A DNA stretch of 64,000 nt from Lutraria lutraria (Eukaryota > Mollusca > Bivalvia > Venerida > Mactridae). Below the pieces are notes generated by a model. The model saw only the letters and a program-made list of their open reading frames with translations, ran no database searches and was not told the origin of the DNA. Made by a program: the position numbers and the translations under genes. Below are positions 43,080 to 56,000 of the stretch, one piece after another (the first letter of the stretch is position 1; each line of letters opens with the position of its first letter). The stretch lies in NCBI GenBank assembly GCA_964023205.1, contig OZ026835.1, positions 17,504,414 through 17,568,413 on the forward strand, in the 5' to 3' direction.

Positions 43080-45622
43080 ATGTTATCTGTAGCACATGAT
43101 GTTATCTGCATTACATGATGTTATCTGTATTATATGATGTTATCTGTATTATATGATGTTATCTGTATTATATGATGTCATCTGTATTACATGATGTTAT
43201 CTGTATTATATGATGTTATCTGCATTACATGATGTTATCTGTATTATATGATGTTATCTGTATTATATGATGTCATCTGTATTACATGATGTTATCTGTA
43301 TTACATGATGTTATCTGCATTACATGATGTCATCTGTATTACATGATGTTATCTGTATTATATGATGTTATCTGCATTACATGATGTTATCTGTATTATA
43401 TGATGTTATCTGTATTATATGATGTCATCTGTATTACATGATGTTATCTGTATTATATGATGTTATCTGCATTACATGATGTTATCTGTATTATATGATG
43501 TTATCTGTATTATATGATGTTATCTGTATTATATGATGTCATCTGTATTACATGATGTTATCTGTATTATATGATGTTATCTGCATTACATGATGTTATC
43601 TGTATTATATGATGTTATCTGTATTATATGATGTCATCTGTATTACATGATGTTATCTGTATTACATGATGTTATCTGCATTACATGATGTTATCTGTAT
43701 TACATGATGTTATCTGTATTATATGATGTTATCTGTATTACATGATGTTATCTGTATTATATGATGTCATCTGTATTACATGATGTTATCTGTATTATAT
43801 GATGCTATCTGTATTACATGATGTTATCTGTATTACATGATGTTATCTGTATTATATGATGTTATCTGTATTACATGATGTTATCTGTATTATATGATGT
43901 CATCTGTATTACATGATGTCATCTGTATTACATGATGTTATCTGTATTACATGATGTCATCTGTATTATATGATGTTATCTGTATTACATGATGTTTTCT
44001 GTATTATATGATGTTATCTGTATTATATGATGTTATCTGTATTATATGATGTTATCTGTATTATATGATGTTATCTGTATTATATGATGTTATCTGTATT
44101 ATATGATGTTATCTGTATTACATGATGTTATCTGTATTATATGATGTCATCTGTATTACATGATGTCATCTGTATTATATGATGTTATCTGTATTACATG
44201 ATGTTTTCTGTATTATATGATGTTATCTGTATTACATGATGTTATCTGTATTACATGATGTTTTCTGTATTATATGATGTTATCTGTATTACATGATGTT
44301 ATCTGTATTATATGATGTTATCTGTATTACATGATGTCATCTGTATTATATGATGTTATCTGTATTACATGATGTCATCTGTATTATATGATGTTATCTG
44401 TATTACATGATGTTATCTGTATTATATGATGTTATCTGTATTACATGATGTTATCTGTATTATATGATGTCATCTGTATTACATGATGTCATCTGTATTA
44501 CATGATGTTATCTGTATTACATGATGTCATCTGTATTATATGATGTTATCTGTATTACATGATGTTTTCTGTATTATATGATGTTATCTGTATTATATGA
44601 TGTTATCTGTATTATATGATGTTATCTGTATTATATGATGTTATCTGTATTATATGATGTTATCTGTATTATATGATGTTATCTGTATTACATGATGTTA
44701 TCTGTATTACATGATGTTATCTGTATTATATGATGTTATCTGTATTATATGATGTTATCTGTATTACATGATGTTATCTGTATTATATGATGTTATCTGT
44801 ATTACATGATGTTATCTGTATTACATGATGTTATCTGTATTATATGATGTTATCTGTATTATATGATGTTATCTGTATCATATGATGTTATCTGCATTAC
44901 ATGATGCTATCTGTATTATATGATGTTATCTGTATTACATGATGTCATCTGTATTATATGATGTTATCTGTATTACATGATGTTATCTGTATTACATGAT
45001 GTTATCTGTATTATATGATGTTTTCTGTATTACATGATGTTATCTGTATTACATGATGTTATCTGTATTATATGATGTTATCTGTATTATATGATGTTAT
45101 CTGTATTATATGATATTATCTGTATTATATGATGTTATCTGTATTACATGATGTTATCTGTATTACATGATGTTATCTGTATTACATGATGTTATCTGTA
45201 TTATATGATGTTATCTGTATTATATGATGTTATCTGTATTACATGATGTTATCTGTATTATATGATGTTATCTGTATTACATGATGTTATCTGTATTACA
45301 TGATGTTATCTGTATTATATGATGTTATCTGTATTATATGATGTTATCTGTATTATATGATGTTATCTGCATTACATGATGCTATCTGTATTACATGATG
45401 TTATCTGTATTATATGATGTTATCTGTATTATATGATGTTTTCTGTATTATATGATGTCATCTGTATTATATGATGTTATCTGTATTACATGATGTTTTC
45501 TGTATTATATGATGTTATCTGTATTATATGATGTCATCTGTATTATATGATGTTATCTGTATTATATGATGTTATCTGTATTACATGATGTTTTCTGTAT
45601 TATATGATGTTATCTGTATTAT
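43080..45622. repeat. 19-bp satellite array
   Basis: About 134 copies of ATGATGTTATCTGTATTAC with few variants (TTAC/TTAT, GTTATC/GTCATC/GTTTTC). Higher-order blocks recur. Unrelated in sequence to the Polinton arrays. No coding potential. Confidence 0.97.
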
Positions 45623-46868
45623 AATATGTAATCGGTTCTAATAAGTTCTTATCGGTATCGTACCTGTATATTGGAACTATATGTCTTATTGGTAATGTCA
45701 TCTTCGAGATATATCCTGGTCTATATCGATCCCTTGGCAAACTGGGACAAGTTGGATTTATTATATTTACCGTTTTATCTAACTCGCTCAGACAAGTAAT
45801 GAAACCCATGTTAGGTTTGGTATGGTCTAAAATTGCTATTTTACCTATCATTTACATTAATTATAGTAGAAAGTAACAACAGGACATTATATTGCGGCCA
45901 TTATATTGACCACTTGTCATTAATGTATCATTATTCGTCGTTTTACAGCACATAGTGAATTTGTTCGCGGTCATGTCACCGACGGAAAATTATTACAATA
46001 AATTGTTTAGATCTAGTTTACATCAGACATGGAACCAGTCAGTGAACACTGTCCTTATAAACGTATATCGGAATGAGCGAATCACAAAAATAGGAGCGAA
46101 TGAGATAAAGCAACCAAATAAGCGACCATACCTCCATGCGGAACATTTCTGTAACTTGGCAAGTCTTATCGGCAAAGTTGTCTCCCTTGAAAACGTCTTA
46201 TCGATCACTCCGACAACGTTTATCGATAAACTGATTTACTATAGATTTATATAGGAGCTGTATGATTTAACACTAATAACTTGTTTATAACATTAAATGA
46301 GAAAACTGTATAACCTCGTGAAGTAATCTTCATTCTCTGCACTTTATTTCAATATAATTTTTATTAATGTGGTATGTGAACTTAATTATTGCTTCCATTT
46401 TTGTTTGAAGTTGATGACTATCGTTCGTTCATAATTCTATATGAAAACTGTCAAAATACTCTTAAACCTCGTTTTTGACAGGCCATAAAGTTGTTTTTAC
46501 TAAAATGACATTTTTTATAACCTCGTGAAGTATTCTGTGGTGTCCAAGCTTTATTACAATACATTTTTAAGAAAATTGAAAATGTGGAAATTGGTTCCAA
46601 TTTAGTTTGAAAACTACAATATTGTAGTAAGTACATTGTACATGTACAGTAGTCGATGTAGCAACTACCGAATTAGTTGTTGTTACTATGACCTTTCATA
46701 CATTTAACACGTGACTAATTGTTAAATTGCTTTAGCAGGTGTATAATAGTAGTGATCCACAGAAAGCACACACTGAAATAGACGACGGAAAGTATTTTAT
46801 TTCTTCCGGATTCTTCTTTCGGAAAGACTTTTAATGCATATAGCGATACACTCAACCAAGTTACATTG
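45623..46868. other. Region with no recognised gene
   Basis: A frame at 45955-46254 has no recognisable domain. A diverged tandem duplication is visible: TATAACCTCGTGAAGTA at about 46310 and again at about 46518, each followed by similar AT-rich sequence. Confidence 0.45.
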
Positions 46869-46870
46869 TA

Positions 46871-48395
46871 CAGTAGAAACTCCCTTATCCGAACCTCTCC
46901 AAACCGGATTCCTCCTCAATCCGAAAAATGTCCACGGCCCCGTTTCGTTCCTTCAATATCGCATATGAAAAAATCCTCCCCAATCCGGTACCTCCGTAGT
47001 CCGGACGACTTTTGCGGTCTGAAATGCTATTTTATACTGATTTTTAAACTCCTCAATCCGATATTTATGTTTAATCCGGAATTTATGCAAAAAGATATAC
47101 AACATGTCATACTGTTTATTTGATCAACAGTAGGTTCCCCAATTAGCCTCAGGGATTTACTGTTAGCATTTCCGTAGAGTACGTGGAAGGTGTCAGATTG
47201 TAAATAAATCTATCGTAAACAAAATAATACAACTCATAGGCACTCGATTTCGTGATTTTTATACGTTTATAGACGTTATTTTTCAATTTCACCCATCAAA
47301 CAACGCAAACCTGTCGAAAGAAAAATCTTCATGTTTTCCCTTATTGAGTCACGGTATAAAATATTCCAAGGTAGTGAACTCGCCATCTTTTCGTTTGACG
47401 GTAGTGACGAAAATAAGCGTGGGTCCCGGCTTTCCTTCTAACCTGCACGTGCTTTCCCGGAACCTTGCTTTCGTTGTAGTGTTCCCCAACTTTAAACGTT
47501 TTGACAGTTTTTACAAGGAAAGCCGGGACCCACGCTTATTTTCGTCACTACCGTAAACGAAAAGATGGCGAGTTAGTTTGACCTCTCAATACTGAAAACA
47601 ACTATATTTGTAGTCTTTAAACACTTTTACAAAATGAAATCAATTCGTACTTGCATTTTTATTGACATTTTAAGGTAAGATAGTTTGACAAGTCAGGAAA
47701 CATGTTTGTGAAATGTGAAAACATGCGGTAAAGCAAACTGATGACCCCAGGCAATCGGCAAATGGCAAATTAAAATTGAATTATCATGTGTAATGTTTTC
47801 GTCACAAGCTTCATGTCTGTACCAAGTTCACCAATAAAAATATTTGATTTTTGAGTAATTATTGCTTGATTAATCATTTAATGCAGCTCTAGACTTTTTA
47901 TTGTGCATCTTTTCACTTTAATATCGACAGTCGTTGTATATGGTTTCTTAAATTTTCGATTAAAAGCTCGAAATTTGATCAAGTCTTGTGTTTCAATTTG
48001 GTTTAACCTTCAGACGCTCTTTCATATGTGCTCATTTGTGTACACAGTGTATTTTTACAGTCAATGTTTACCAGTCTCTTGAGGGATGAGTTTTCCCCAT
48101 ACAAACATTTATCAATTATAGCCTTATTATAATATACATGTAATTGTAATAAAATACATCTAATGAACAATATAATTATATTATTTGTTCTGCATAAAAC
48201 AAGAACAATGCACAACTGCCGACAATTAAAGAACAGGAACTACAGTTGTACTTACATACCAAGAATGGCATACAATAGATAAAGTAAATCTTCCCTACAA
48301 ACTCTAAATGGACAAAACCTCTCTAATGCGAAATCCTCTCTAATCCGAACTTTTTGGTCAGTCCGAAGGGAGTTCGGATTAGGGAGTTTCTACTG
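46871..48395. mobile_element. Non-autonomous pogo/Tigger-like transposon
   Basis: Ends CAGTAGAAACTCCCTTATCC and, inverted, GGATTAGGGAGTTTCTACTG, flanked by TA on each side (46869-46870, 48396-48397), as for pogo/Tigger elements. Subterminal AATCCG words (about 46918, 46983, 47055, 48340) repeat near both ends, possibly transposase sites. No transposase. A separate MITE is nested at 47378-47574. Confidence 0.8.
47378..47574. mobile_element. Palindromic MITE nested in the pogo-like element
   Basis: Left arm AACTCGCCATCTTTTCGTTT, then GACGGTAGTGACGAAAATAA and GCGTGGGTCCCGGCTTTCCTT. The right arm is the near-perfect complement ending GATGGCGAGTT. Arms of about 65 bp flank a loop of about 65 bp. 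Confidence 0.85.
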
Positions 48396-48397
48396 TA

Positions 48398-51300
48398 TAT
48401 ACAAAGACGTTTTAGAATGGTCCCAAAATGTCATTTTCGTAGATTTTGTATCACTTAGTAAAAGACAAAGCTCATTATTAAATTCATCTGATCTCACCCC
48501 ACTCCCTCCCATCTCTGGTTGCGTCAGATGTCCCATGAAAATATGTATTTCAATACAACGTAAATCTAGTATAGCTACTTCCAGACGTATAATTATAAAA
48601 ATATATTTGTAAAAAAATAAAAAATAAACACAATCCGCATCTGGTGTAGATACGTATACATATTTTTTAAACTACATCTAGATGCATAATAATTAAAATT
48701 TATATATGAAATTATAAAAATAATAAGTAGATAAACACAACGCGTGTCTAACATAGCTGCTTCTTGATGTAAAGTAGTAAAACAGTATTTAAACAGATAA
48801 ATAAATATATCTTCTCCATGTGATAAATGTCTCATTGAAATTGAACATCATTAAACCAATGATTAATCAGGTGTTATAGGTTATGGTGTCGTGTCTGTCC
48901 AGTTTGCTGTATATTTATTCATTGATTAATCAACGTTTTCAGTACGAAGTTGTCAAGGACAGTCATTGTTGTATTCCTTTAAGAATGTTACATGATGACA
49001 TGTTCAGGTTTGACTGACAACCGTGAATGATGGATTGTCGTATGTTAAAATCTTACAACGTTATACTCTTAACAACATAGGATATTACAAGGGCCCGAAT
49101 AGGGTGAATATAATGGAAATAGACTTATTATGAAATAATCATAGAATCAAATGTTACATGCATAATACGTCAGCAATAATACTTAATGGTTTTATATAAT
49201 ATTGTTGTAAATCCTGAAGGAAAGCATCGCTCAGGAAATTTAAATAAGTAACTAAGTTACAACGTATGTACATTTGTCCTTTTATAGTCAAACTTCTAGA
49301 AACTTAACTTATTCTATCTATAATCGTATAGTCGTACAGCCAGAATTAAGTTATTACATTGACTAAAAGAGAACGTGTATGTGATAAGACACATGTAAGT
49401 TACCATATAATTACATATATGAAATAAGACACACGTTATAGTTATCATAAGATTATACTTATGAAATAAGAAACACGTTAGTTAGTATATTATAATATTA
49501 AAATTTATGAAATAAGACATTTGTGTGTCATTGATTAATCATTTAAACAGAGTAATATTTTCAATTTATTTTCATTCTTCTCCAAGTTACACGATGAGTC
49601 GTTCCTATTTCTAATTAGTGAATTATTTTGTCTTTGAATAAAACAATGATATAAGAAATAGATATTCTCGTTGATAAATAGCTGTACTCGCGAGATGCAG
49701 ATATCGTGCTGATAAGCATTCTCGCGCATGTGTGTATGCATTTAAACCCTGTGTAGAACCTCACTGTAGGAGGGAGAACGTATACACGCATTTTATCACC
49801 TGTATGCTGTCAGTTTACTATCAGAATCTAGATATACACTTTGTTAGCCATTTTGTTTCCATGGAATCCATTTTTAGGAAAACGATGATATTTTGAATAT
49901 ATCAATCAGTCATTTAGGATTTTATTCACAGATATTGACGGGATTAAACATACTGTTTGGTAAGTTTTTTGTCTGTGTTCAAGTAATTATGACGTTATTT
50001 CTAAACAAGAGAAATGTTCATTGTATATGTAAAGGTTTTAGAGATGAATGATAAAGAGTACACATTTATTTACGTGAAATTGTTGTTGGATGATATATTT
50101 TGCATAATTATATAAGCTTACCCACAACTAAAATAGGTTTAATCTTGGTCATTTTTTAAATTTTTATCCTGGTCAATTTTAGTTTTTATTTGGCCAGGTT
50201 TAGTTTTTACTTTAATCATTTTTAGTTTTCATCTTAATGATTTCTAATAAATGAGCAATGGATTTCGGTCCATATTGAAATTAACTGTTAAGTTTTATAT
50301 AATACATGAATATACATGTACATATATATAACTCAATAATGATACAATTTTACGGAAACATATAATTTACTTGTATAGGATGCGGATAGTGTAGGAAAAC
50401 TGGCTCATCGGGTAAAATGAATATATATACATAGTAAATAATATAGGTATGCCAAATATATGAGAATATGTAAGGGATTGAAAGATATAAATATCCAACC
50501 TATTAAAAAGATAATAATACATACAAAAAAAGTATGTATAAACATTGTTGGTATGCAAACATTAATAATTCCAATAGACTGGCATCATTTAGTATATTCA
50601 AACAATATTTTGAACAAGAAAAATATTTAAATGTAATCAATAATAACAGTCATAGACTATCACTTACTAGGTTAAGATTTTCAGCAAATAATTTAGAGAT
50701 TGACAGACATATTATGATGATATTATAACTATATACATATGTAGCAATATTCTGATATGCCTATGAATTAAAACATTTTTGTAACCATTATTGACAAATT
50801 TGACCTGTCTTTGGTTATGAAGATTTCAAAACACGACTTTGTTTAGGTTAGTATACACCGGGTTACAGAAGTACATTCACATTTTGAAAAACCTTGACTT
50901 TCAATCCATTTTCGTCAAATTGTCGTATTTAAGGCTTCAGGCCCACGAACAAAATACACACAATACATTGTCATAATACAATTATGGTGTATAACATATG
51001 AAACAAACAAAACATCTTGAAATGAATGATACAAAGTGATACGTTATCATGAGCGATTATATAAGTAAACAGCTAAATTTTGGTTCCAACGCTTATCTAT
51101 AGACGACTGAATATCAGGATAATCAGTAAATTGATTTGGAATGTAATCAGATCTATGAATTGAATATAACGGAGAGACTTGAACAAAATGCAGCTCATCC
51201 TTCACAATATAAACAAGTTCTAAACTCTTTTGAAATAACAAAATATCTACCACATTCAATCATTAATAACACGAAGCTCTAAATGAGGCTAGACAAGAGC

Positions 51301-53030
51301 GATATTTACTAATATCAATATCCAAAATATACGATTCTACTTTAAAATTCAGTTTTAATTATAATGACTATAATGCATAAGTTAAATGCTTTGAAGACAT
51401 TTAGTACTCCATGAATGTATATAATGGTCAGACAAGCGTCTTGTATAATGATTAAAAAGGATACCATCTGGTTCTCCAACGTAAGCCTTTGAAACCCAAT
51501 TTGTTTAACCCAAGCTATCGAAATGTACCAATATATTGTATTCGTTATATTATATATTACATACATGTATATAATTGTGACTATGTACTATGTACACGTC
51601 TTGAATAATGCTCTGTTCTGTTCATTATAGCAAAACTTTACAAAACGAGCATTTGGCATGCTTAAAATTCGAAGCCAGTATTTAATGCAATGCTTAGTAG
51701 AAAGGTAGTCTGTCCAAGTCACCTAAAATAGCATTATTACAAATATTTTAATGAACTTTGAAAAGCGCTTACATGCATAAAATTGCGCACTTTCAACATG
51801 TTTGACATTTAATAAATCCCCAAATCTCCGAATTATATTACAGTATAGAACTAATTTTTGAATCAAATACCTTGAAAAATATTTTATGCTGCATACACGA
51901 TATATTTTCAAAATGACATGACAATGTAAGAGAACTTTCTTAGCGTTGACTGATGTACTTTCTGTCGGACCTCGTAAATAATGACAATCTGTTGGTGAAA
52001 AGTAAACTAACAAGGTAACATGCTGAGATGTGTATGTTTAAATCAACTCTACCAATTTTTTTTAAAATTAGTTGTGTGACATACTATTTGACGTCTCTTA
52101 TACTGGTAGCTAAATCATTTTCTCGAATAAATATATTATTATGAGTATGCCACGTGTTCGACACAGATGACAATTCTGGTATGATCATTTATGTTTTTAC
52201 TGCGGGATAAGACATTATGCAAAGTGCATGGAACGGGAAACAACTCGTACATACTAAGCACACTAAACTGGTCCCCGTCGTACAAAGCCCGTTTGGTGTA
52301 CTGCAAAATGGAACAAGAAACCAGTTTATATTCACACTTGCATTATCCTTACGCCTTCAGTGAACGTAGTAATGTACAATATTCCGCGTCGTACTGTCTT
52401 CATAAATGCTTTCAACTGTTAATATTAACTTCTCTGTTAAACATACACCCAGATTTAGAAAATACATGTCACACACACTCATACATTGTTTTTTGTAAAT
52501 TGACTATTTTGTTGTAATAGCATATTTAATGTTGAATAAAAGTTTTTAAATTGTCAGTCGAATACATTTTTGTGATATGCTATCATAATTTGTAGAAAAT
52601 GCATCGATTTTAAAATTGTATGAAAAACAACAGAAGTAGGTAATACGTTTTCTTTTGCCTTTAAGTATTAAGTTTTAAATATGCAGATAGTCTTCATTGT
52701 GTATGACTTGTTTTCTGAGTGAGAGCTGGTTAGAAGCCATATTCATAATTCGTGATTGTTAGAGCACAAACACGTGATACGTCTTACCACAAGAACTGAT
52801 TTTACATCGTACTGAATTACAAATTATTGCCAACACATTTACTTGCGTGCTCTTTATTTAGTAACGATGGAATGCATGTAAATATATTCAACAAACCTTT
52901 TTTGTGTGATTTTATTTCAAGAATTAATTGATCAAGAACTATTTTAACCAACCGATTTATTGTGATTTTTTTCAGCAACGAATTGATCGAGAACTATGTT
53001 AACAAATCATTTTGTTGTTGTTATTTTTTC
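48398..53030. other. Region with no recognised gene; upstream of the glycosyltransferase
   Basis: ORFs such as 52191-52517 have no recognisable domain. A loose ~60-bp repeat (ATGAAATAAGACACACGTTA) occurs three times at 49370-49530. A LINE-like tail (GCTCTGTTCTGTTC) lies near 51608. 5' UTR exons of the downstream gene may lie here. Confidence 0.5.
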
Positions 53031-53034
53031 AGTA

Positions 53035-56000
53035 ATGCATTGGTCAAGAACTGTTGTAGCGAAATGCATTCTACTGATAGTTGTATTTTTGGTGGCTTTA
53101 CAATATCTTGTCAATGTTTGTTTGGTAAAGCAGACTGATTCTGTGATTTTATTCAACGTGGTTGATACTTCTATTGGAAAGCTATGGAACCAGGCCAACA
53201 ATTTTGTTCAAGAGAGAATGCGCAGTTCTGTGACAACATCACCCAAGAAACTGAAACACTGCGATGTCATTTCTCCACATTTAAGTAAGACCCGTTTTAC
53301 ACGCATTTACGATGTACATTTCTATGATAATTGCTTTAAGTTTGTACTAAATACCCTTGACATTGAAAACAAGCATCAGGAGTCCATTGCTACTTTGGAT
53401 ACAACAATACAGTGTAACCTCTACAAAACTACATCCTTTGGGAGAAGCAGAATTGTGTCGTTGTTGCTCTGGAGAGGCTAAATTAAAAATTAATAGTAAA
53501 ACCATATACAGTGGGAAACAGCATGCTGTTGTTGTAGAAAGGTTGTTGTTTAAGAGAGGGCCGCTCTAGAGAGGTTGCGTTGTATTTCAAATATACTAGT
53601 CAGTAATTGTGTACGACGTACATGCAATTTTTATGAATCATAAGTACTGTCATATACTTACATTTTGGAATCAAGTTAATCGATTGATACACTTCTATAT
53701 AAAAGTTTCTTAATTTTTACAATTGTTTTTACAGAAGGTCATATAAAAGTGAACACACAGATTGCAGCCTGGGCTCAAATAGAAGAAGAGAACTCCATGT
53801 TAGAACCTGGGGGTAGATATAGGCCGACTGATTGTATACCAAGAAATCGTGTTGCTATAGTTATACCCTTCAGAGATAGAGACATTCATTTGAAAATATT
53901 CATGAGAAATATCCATCCATTTTTACGAAGACAACAATTGGATTATGGAATATTTGTAATTGAGATGGTTAGTATAATTATACAATCATTATAACACAAC
54001 GAAACAAACACTAAAAATGCACAGTTTCTTCGTCATTGTAATTCGGTTCAAGCGTGGAACTCCAAACTGTTGTGTTAATTCGTTTGTAATTCGATTCATG
54101 GAAAGTTTAATTTCTTCAGTATTTAATAAATATAATACAATACTGATTGGAAATAATAGTCTTACAATTGTATACTTTGAGTTCTGCTCTTTTACTAAAC
54201 ATTTTCATTCACTTGGCTCTATGATTACACACTTTAGTACACGTGATTCTCTGACTGTACATCTTTATACACGTGCCTCTATGACTAAACACTATTGAAC
54301 ACTTGACTCCATGACTATTCACCATTGAACACGTGTCTCTTTGATTAAACACTATTGTAGAAGTGACTCTATAATCAAACACCAATGTACACGTGGCTCT
54401 ATGACTAAACACTATTGAACACGTGACTCCATGACTATTCACCATTGATCACGTGGCTCTATGACTAAACACTATTGAACACGTGACTCCATGACTATTC
54501 ACCATTGAACACGTGGCTCTATGATTAAACACTATAGTACAAGTGACTCTATAATCAAACACCAATGTACACGTGACTCTATGACTAAACACTATTGAAC
54601 ACGTGACTCCATGACTATTCACCATTGATCACGTGGCTCTATGACTAAACACTATTGTACAAGTGACTCTATAATCAAACAACATTGTACACGTGACTTT
54701 ATGACTAAACACTATTGTACACGTGACTCTATGACTAAACACTATTGTACACGTGACTCTATGACTAAACAATATTGTACACGTGACTCTATGATTAAAC
54801 ACTATTGTACACGTGACTCTATTATTAAACACCATTGTACACGTGACTCTATGACTAAACACTATTGTACACGTGACTCTATGATTAAACACTATTGTAC
54901 ACGTGGCTTCATCAGTATACATGTTTATATGTACACAATTGTACACGTTTCTGTTTCTTACAGGCAACAAATATAACATTTAATCGAGCACTATTGATGA
55001 ATGTTGGATTTGTGGAAGCAATGAAGAGATATGATTATCAATGTTTTATCTTCCATGACGTGGACTTACTTCCGGAAGATGATAGAAACTTATATACCTG
55101 TCCAACACAGCCAAGACATATGTCTGTAGCTATAGACAGTTTGAATTATAAGTAAGTTCTATCTTAGTCATATTTTAAATGTTCACTATTCATAAACGTA
55201 TCCATCTGTTTTCCCTTTCTTTTTAAAGATGATCATATCTTATTATTACCTATAATTAATAAGTATATGTTTCATAAACAATGATACTTATGTTGTTGTG
55301 AGATTATCATTTCTAACTATCACCTTTGATAAATATGTTTTAGAAACAATGATTTATAGTTGTAAGATTTTATTGTGAACTATTATCTTATTTGATCGTT
55401 TCTTTACAAAATGCTATTAACATTTCACTAAGATCATTAATGTAAATTAATGATAGATTAACAATCACATTATATACATAAGATCAAGACTCTGTGACTG
55501 TGTTGGGATTTACTTGTTAAACAAATACAATGGTAAACTTGTTTTTCATTCCGTCACGTGATTGTACACACTTTCATATCCTGTTATTAATCATCTTGGT
55601 TTTCATAAAACCTTCCCATGTATGACAGACGACTCGTGGTTGTCATAATAAAAACTTTATAATAATAATGTCAACAGACTACCTATAATGATCCTGCCCT
55701 TTATTACAAGATAAAATAAGTATTTAAAGAGTGTATTCATTCACAGCATCTTTTACGACATAGAGCACCAGGTCACGTGTACATGTCGGTACCGTCATGT
55801 CACTATGTGGCCCTTATACCAGGTGCTTTAGATGACACATAAGTGATATCACCATTTAATACACGTGTTGCTCAATTGTGCCCTATTTATGAGACAAGTG
55901 ATTTACATTCATTGCGCCATTGTTACAAACAAGTCGATGAGGATTGGAAGCATGGTTATGAAAATTAAATCTTAATTCATTATCATCATTTTGACCACCT

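Noticed and set aside
45955..46254. 99-residue ORF and opposite-strand 61-residue ORF
   Set aside because: Neither shows a known domain; overlapping frames on both strands suggest a dispersed repeat.
47344..47556. 70-residue ORF
   Set aside because: Lies inside the palindromic MITE nested in the pogo-like element.
52191..52517. 108-residue ORF upstream of the glycosyltransferase
   Set aside because: No recognisable domain and no support for coding; could at most be untranslated exon sequence.
53285..53481. Exon 1 frame of the glycosyltransferase continuing to 53481
   Set aside because: A good GTAAGA donor lies at 53285, the join to 53735 keeps frame and gives the family sequence, and the extension runs into a MITE.
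54209..54979. Open frames with repeated HRVTCTIVF or CTRDSMTKHY peptides
   Set aside because: Caused by the 30-bp intronic minisatellite; no start context or homology.
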